DNA from: an uncultured Altererythrobacter sp.
GTDB lineage: Bacteria; Pseudomonadota; Alphaproteobacteria; Sphingomonadales; Sphingomonadaceae
Assembly (NCBI GenBank): GCA_946885545.1
Contig: CAMPGP010000061.1
Location: 1-9,567 of the forward strand
Direction of reading: 5' to 3'
Length of the DNA: 9,567 nucleotides
Made by a program: the position numbers and the translations under genes. The notes below the pieces were generated by a model, which had not been told where the DNA came from, did not search any database, and worked only from the letters and a program-made list of their open reading frames with translations. This document shows, piece after piece, positions 6,726 to 9,567 of the stretch (position 1 is its first letter; each line of letters starts with the position of its first letter).

Positions 6726-7404
6726 TTCCCCCGAAACACCGGTCGTCCGACTCGCAAACCTCGCGCGCAGTTTCGAGCAGGGCGGCGAGCGCATCGACGT
6801 GCTGCGCGGCGTCGATCTGGAAATCCAGCCGGGCGAGATCGTCGCCCTCCTCGGCCCTTCGGGTTCTGGCAAGTCGACCATGCTCCAGGCGGTCGGCCTG
6901 CTCGAAGGAGGGTTCAGCGGCCAGATCGCGATCGCCGGAACCGAAGCGAGCGCGCTTCCGTCAGACGGGCGCACGCGGCTGCGCCGCGAGCACCTAGGCT
7001 TCGTCTATCAGTTTCACCACCTCCTGCCCGACTTCAACGCGGAGGAGAACGTGATCCTGCCGCAGCTCGTGGCCGGCAAGGGCCGCGACGAATCGGCGGA
7101 GAGGGCGCGCGAGCTTCTCGGCGCGCTCGGGCTCGCTCAACGTCTCGATCATCGACCGAGCCAGCTCTCGGGCGGCGAGCAGCAACGCGTGGCGGTCGCC
7201 CGCGCGCTTGCCAACCGACCGACGCTGGTGCTGGCGGACGAGCCGACGGGTAACCTCGACGAGCACACCGCCGACCGGGTGCTCGCGCAGTTCCTCGAAC
7301 TGGTCCGCGGCGAAGGCAGCGCGGCACTGGTCGCGACCCACAACGAGCGGCTGGCGGCCAAGATGGATCGCGTGGTCCGCCTGCACGACGGCAAGCTCGA
7401 ATAG
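6718..7404 (+). CDS. lolD: lipoprotein-releasing ABC transporter ATPase LolD
   Basis: A 228-residue ABC ATPase that powers lipoprotein release by the Lol complex on the cytoplasmic face of the inner membrane. All motifs are intact: Walker A GPSGSGKS at 46-53, Q-loop Q98 followed by [14 protein letters not shown] (typical of LolD), signature [15 protein letters not shown] from residue 150, Walker B LVLADEP with D174-E175, and the switch histidine H208 in ATHN. Length matches E. coli LolD (about 233). The ATG lies inside the end of lolC (8-base overlap, ATGAATAG), so the two subunits are translationally coupled and probably made in fixed ratio. Neighbouring lolC makes LolD far more likely than other MacB/FtsE-type ATPases. 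Confidence 0.95.
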   Translation: MNSSPETPVVRLANLARSFEQGGERIDVLRGVDLEIQPGEIVALLGPSGSGKSTMLQAVGLLEGGFSGQIAIAGTEASALPSDGRTRLRREHLGFVYQFHHLLPDFNAEENVILPQLVAGKGRDESAERARELLGALGLAQRLDHRPSQLSGGEQQRVAVARALANRPTLVLADEPTGNLDEHTADRVLAQFLELVRGEGSAALVATHNERLAAKMDRVVRLHDGKLE

Positions 7405-7438
7405 CGGACCCGGCGGCGACTTCGCGCGTTCGGCGTGC

Positions 7439-7447
7439 AAAGGAGAA
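7439..7447 (+). promoter_or_regulatory. ribosome binding site for the small acidic protein
   Basis: AAAGGAGAA carries an AGGAG core seven bases before ATG 7453. It supports that ATG over the in-frame GTG at 7435, which lies upstream of the site, and is the main evidence that this short frame is a translated gene. Confidence 0.75.
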
Positions 7448-7452
7448 TTCGC

Positions 7453-7728
7453 ATGACCGACCATCCCAGCACGTTCAAGGCCGACGATACGCACCACGAA
7501 GGCGTACAGTGGAGCGATCGCGCCACGATCCACGAAGCGGACGAAGGGCAGGGCGTGTTCGATGGCGACAACGGCCTCGGCAGCGGCACTCTGGCTGAAA
7601 TGGTCGCGCAGTTCATGGCCTATCCGCCCGAACGGCGCCGCCAACTGGTTATCGAAAAGGCAGGCGATCACCGGCTCGAATTTGCCGAGATCGAGGCGCT
7701 TGCCTCGCTGCCCGACTATCCGGGCTGA
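7453..7728 (+). CDS. small acidic protein of unknown function
   Basis: A 91-residue reading frame starting MTDHPSTFKADDTHHEG. I do not recognise it. The first half is polar, rich in His, Asp and Glu with several Gly, and probably unstructured. The second half (about residues 46-91, from GTLAEMVAQF to the end) looks helical and amphipathic, with a basic ERRRQ turn. No signal peptide, membrane helix or cysteine is visible, so it should be cytoplasmic. It follows lolD by 48 bases and precedes the peroxidase gene by 49, all on the same strand, each with its own ribosome binding site, so it may share their transcript. Codon use is like the neighbours. Realness is supported by the AGGAG site and the tight fit between flanking genes; the function is open. 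Confidence 0.75.
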   Translation: MTDHPSTFKADDTHHEGVQWSDRATIHEADEGQGVFDGDNGLGSGTLAEMVAQFMAYPPERRRQLVIEKAGDHRLEFAEIEALASLPDYPG

Positions 7729-7777
7729 CTGGCATGCGATTCGTGCGTAGAGCTAGTGGGGAACAGGAGACCCGCCG

Positions 7778-8257
7778 ATGACCACGATCGCCGATTTCAC
7801 CGTCGCCACCAATCGCGGGGAACAGCTCGATCTGAAAGACAAGCTCGGCAAGGTCCTGCTGGTGGTGAATACGGCAAGCAAGTGTGGCTTCACCCCGCAG
7901 TACGATGGGCTGGAGAAGCTCTATGAACAGTATAAGGATCGCGGGTTCGAGGTGCTCGGCTTCCCGTGCAACCAGTTCGGTGGCCAGGAGCCGGGCGATG
8001 CCGACGAGATCGCCGAGTTCTGCAAGGTCAACTTCGGCGTCACCTTCCCGCTGATGGCCAAGATCGACGTCAACGGGGACGGCGCCTCGCCGCTGTTCGA
8101 CTGGATGAAGAAGGAAGCCCCCGGCCTGATGGGCTCGAAGGCGATCAAGTGGAACTTCACCAAGTTCCTCGTCGATCGCGAGGGCAATGTCGTGCGCCGC
8201 TACGCTCCCACCGACAAGCCCGAGCGGCTGGCCAAGGATATCGAAGCGCTGCTGTGA
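7778..8257 (+). CDS. glutathione peroxidase family peroxidase (cysteine type)
   Basis: A 159-residue peroxidase of the GPx family, which reduces hydrogen peroxide and organic or lipid hydroperoxides in the cytoplasm. The peroxidatic residue is C36 in NTASKCGFTPQY (Cys, not selenocysteine). The rest of the catalytic set is present: Q66 in FPCNQFGGQEP, W125 and N126 in KWNFTKFLV. C82 (EFCKVNF) sits where plant and bacterial thioredoxin-dependent members keep the resolving cysteine, so thioredoxin rather than glutathione may be the true reductant. There is no signal peptide. The ATG follows AGGAGA at 7765-7770 by seven bases. Its neighbours (lolCD, dnaE) have no oxidative-stress theme, and no peroxide-regulator site is evident. 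BtuE/BsaA are the usual names for bacterial relatives. Confidence 0.94.
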   Translation: MTTIADFTVATNRGEQLDLKDKLGKVLLVVNTASKCGFTPQYDGLEKLYEQYKDRGFEVLGFPCNQFGGQEPGDADEIAEFCKVNFGVTFPLMAKIDVNGDGASPLFDWMKKEAPGLMGSKAIKWNFTKFLVDREGNVVRRYAPTDKPERLAKDIEALL

Positions 8258-8287
8258 CGAAGTGAGGGGATAGCGCGCCGCGCCGGC

Positions 8288-8316
8288 TTGGCGAATCCCG
8301 ACCGCGCTCGCATATT
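8288..8316 (+). promoter_or_regulatory. candidate sigma-70 promoter of dnaE
   Basis: TTGGCG (8288-8293; 4 of 6 to TTGACA) and CATATT (8311-8316; 4 of 6 to TATAAT) are separated by exactly 17 bases in the 65-base gap between the peroxidase gene and dnaE. The expected start point seven bases past the -10 falls on the A of the dnaE ATG at 8323. The spacer region contains GAATC (8293-8297), a GANTC site of the cell-cycle methylase CcrM. The match is by eye and unverified. Confidence 0.4.
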
Positions 8317-8322
8317 CGCAGG

Positions 8323-9567
<1,245 letters not shown>

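Noticed and set aside
7405..7452. Terminator after lolD
   Set aside because: No stem-loop with T-run is visible in the 48-base gap; read-through into the next gene is as likely.
8268..8293. GC-rich hairpin between the peroxidase gene and dnaE as a terminator
   Set aside because: The CGCC-GGCTT-GGCG stem is only four base pairs and no T-tract follows.

Overview
This is ordinary chromosomal DNA from a GC-rich alphaproteobacterium. The protein style (DnaE starting FVPLRV, a LolCD pair just ahead of dnaE, an RTKLTIP-type PilZ protein, an SDR fused translationally to purF) suggests Sphingomonadales, probably the Erythrobacter group. The taxonomy is inferred from recalled family sequences, not from a search. 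I see no rRNA, tRNA, CRISPR array, insertion sequence, phage gene or toxin/defence module. Coding density is high and no gene-free stretch exceeds about 170 bases.

Left part (1-2681): the first 47 codons of a small membrane protein read leftward off the window edge. Divergently, a two-gene operon reads rightward: a cyclopropane-synthase-family, SAM-dependent lipid methyltransferase, then, two bases after its stop, a lipoprotein serine hydrolase of the beta-lactamase/NylB fold. The methyltransferase lacks two residues of the bicarbonate site of classical Cfa and resembles the UfaA/UfaM-like subgroup.

Middle part (2678-5314, leftward): purF (Fe-S type amidophosphoribosyltransferase, first committed step of purine synthesis) is translationally coupled (TGATG) to a YciK-like short-chain dehydrogenase. 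After about 100 bases comes a stand-alone PilZ domain protein, a probable c-di-GMP sensor. Its TAG stop interlocks with the TAG of the convergent hydrolase gene in one CTAG. A near-palindrome containing two TTAA boxes sits between the dehydrogenase and pilZ.

Right part (5484-9567, rightward): a 169-base divergent promoter region separates purF from lolC (TTG start), which overlaps lolD by 8 bases. Together they form the inner-membrane machine that releases lipoproteins to LolA. Next come a small acidic protein of unknown function, a cysteine-type glutathione peroxidase, and the first 415 codons of dnaE, the replicative polymerase. A well-spaced promoter-like element places the predicted dnaE transcription start on its ATG, so the mRNA may be leaderless. 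Nothing here looks like a wholly new system. The most useful leads are the altered lipid methyltransferase with its hydrolase partner, the dnaE start, the degenerate PHP domain of DnaE, the TTAA palindrome and the unknown 91-residue protein.
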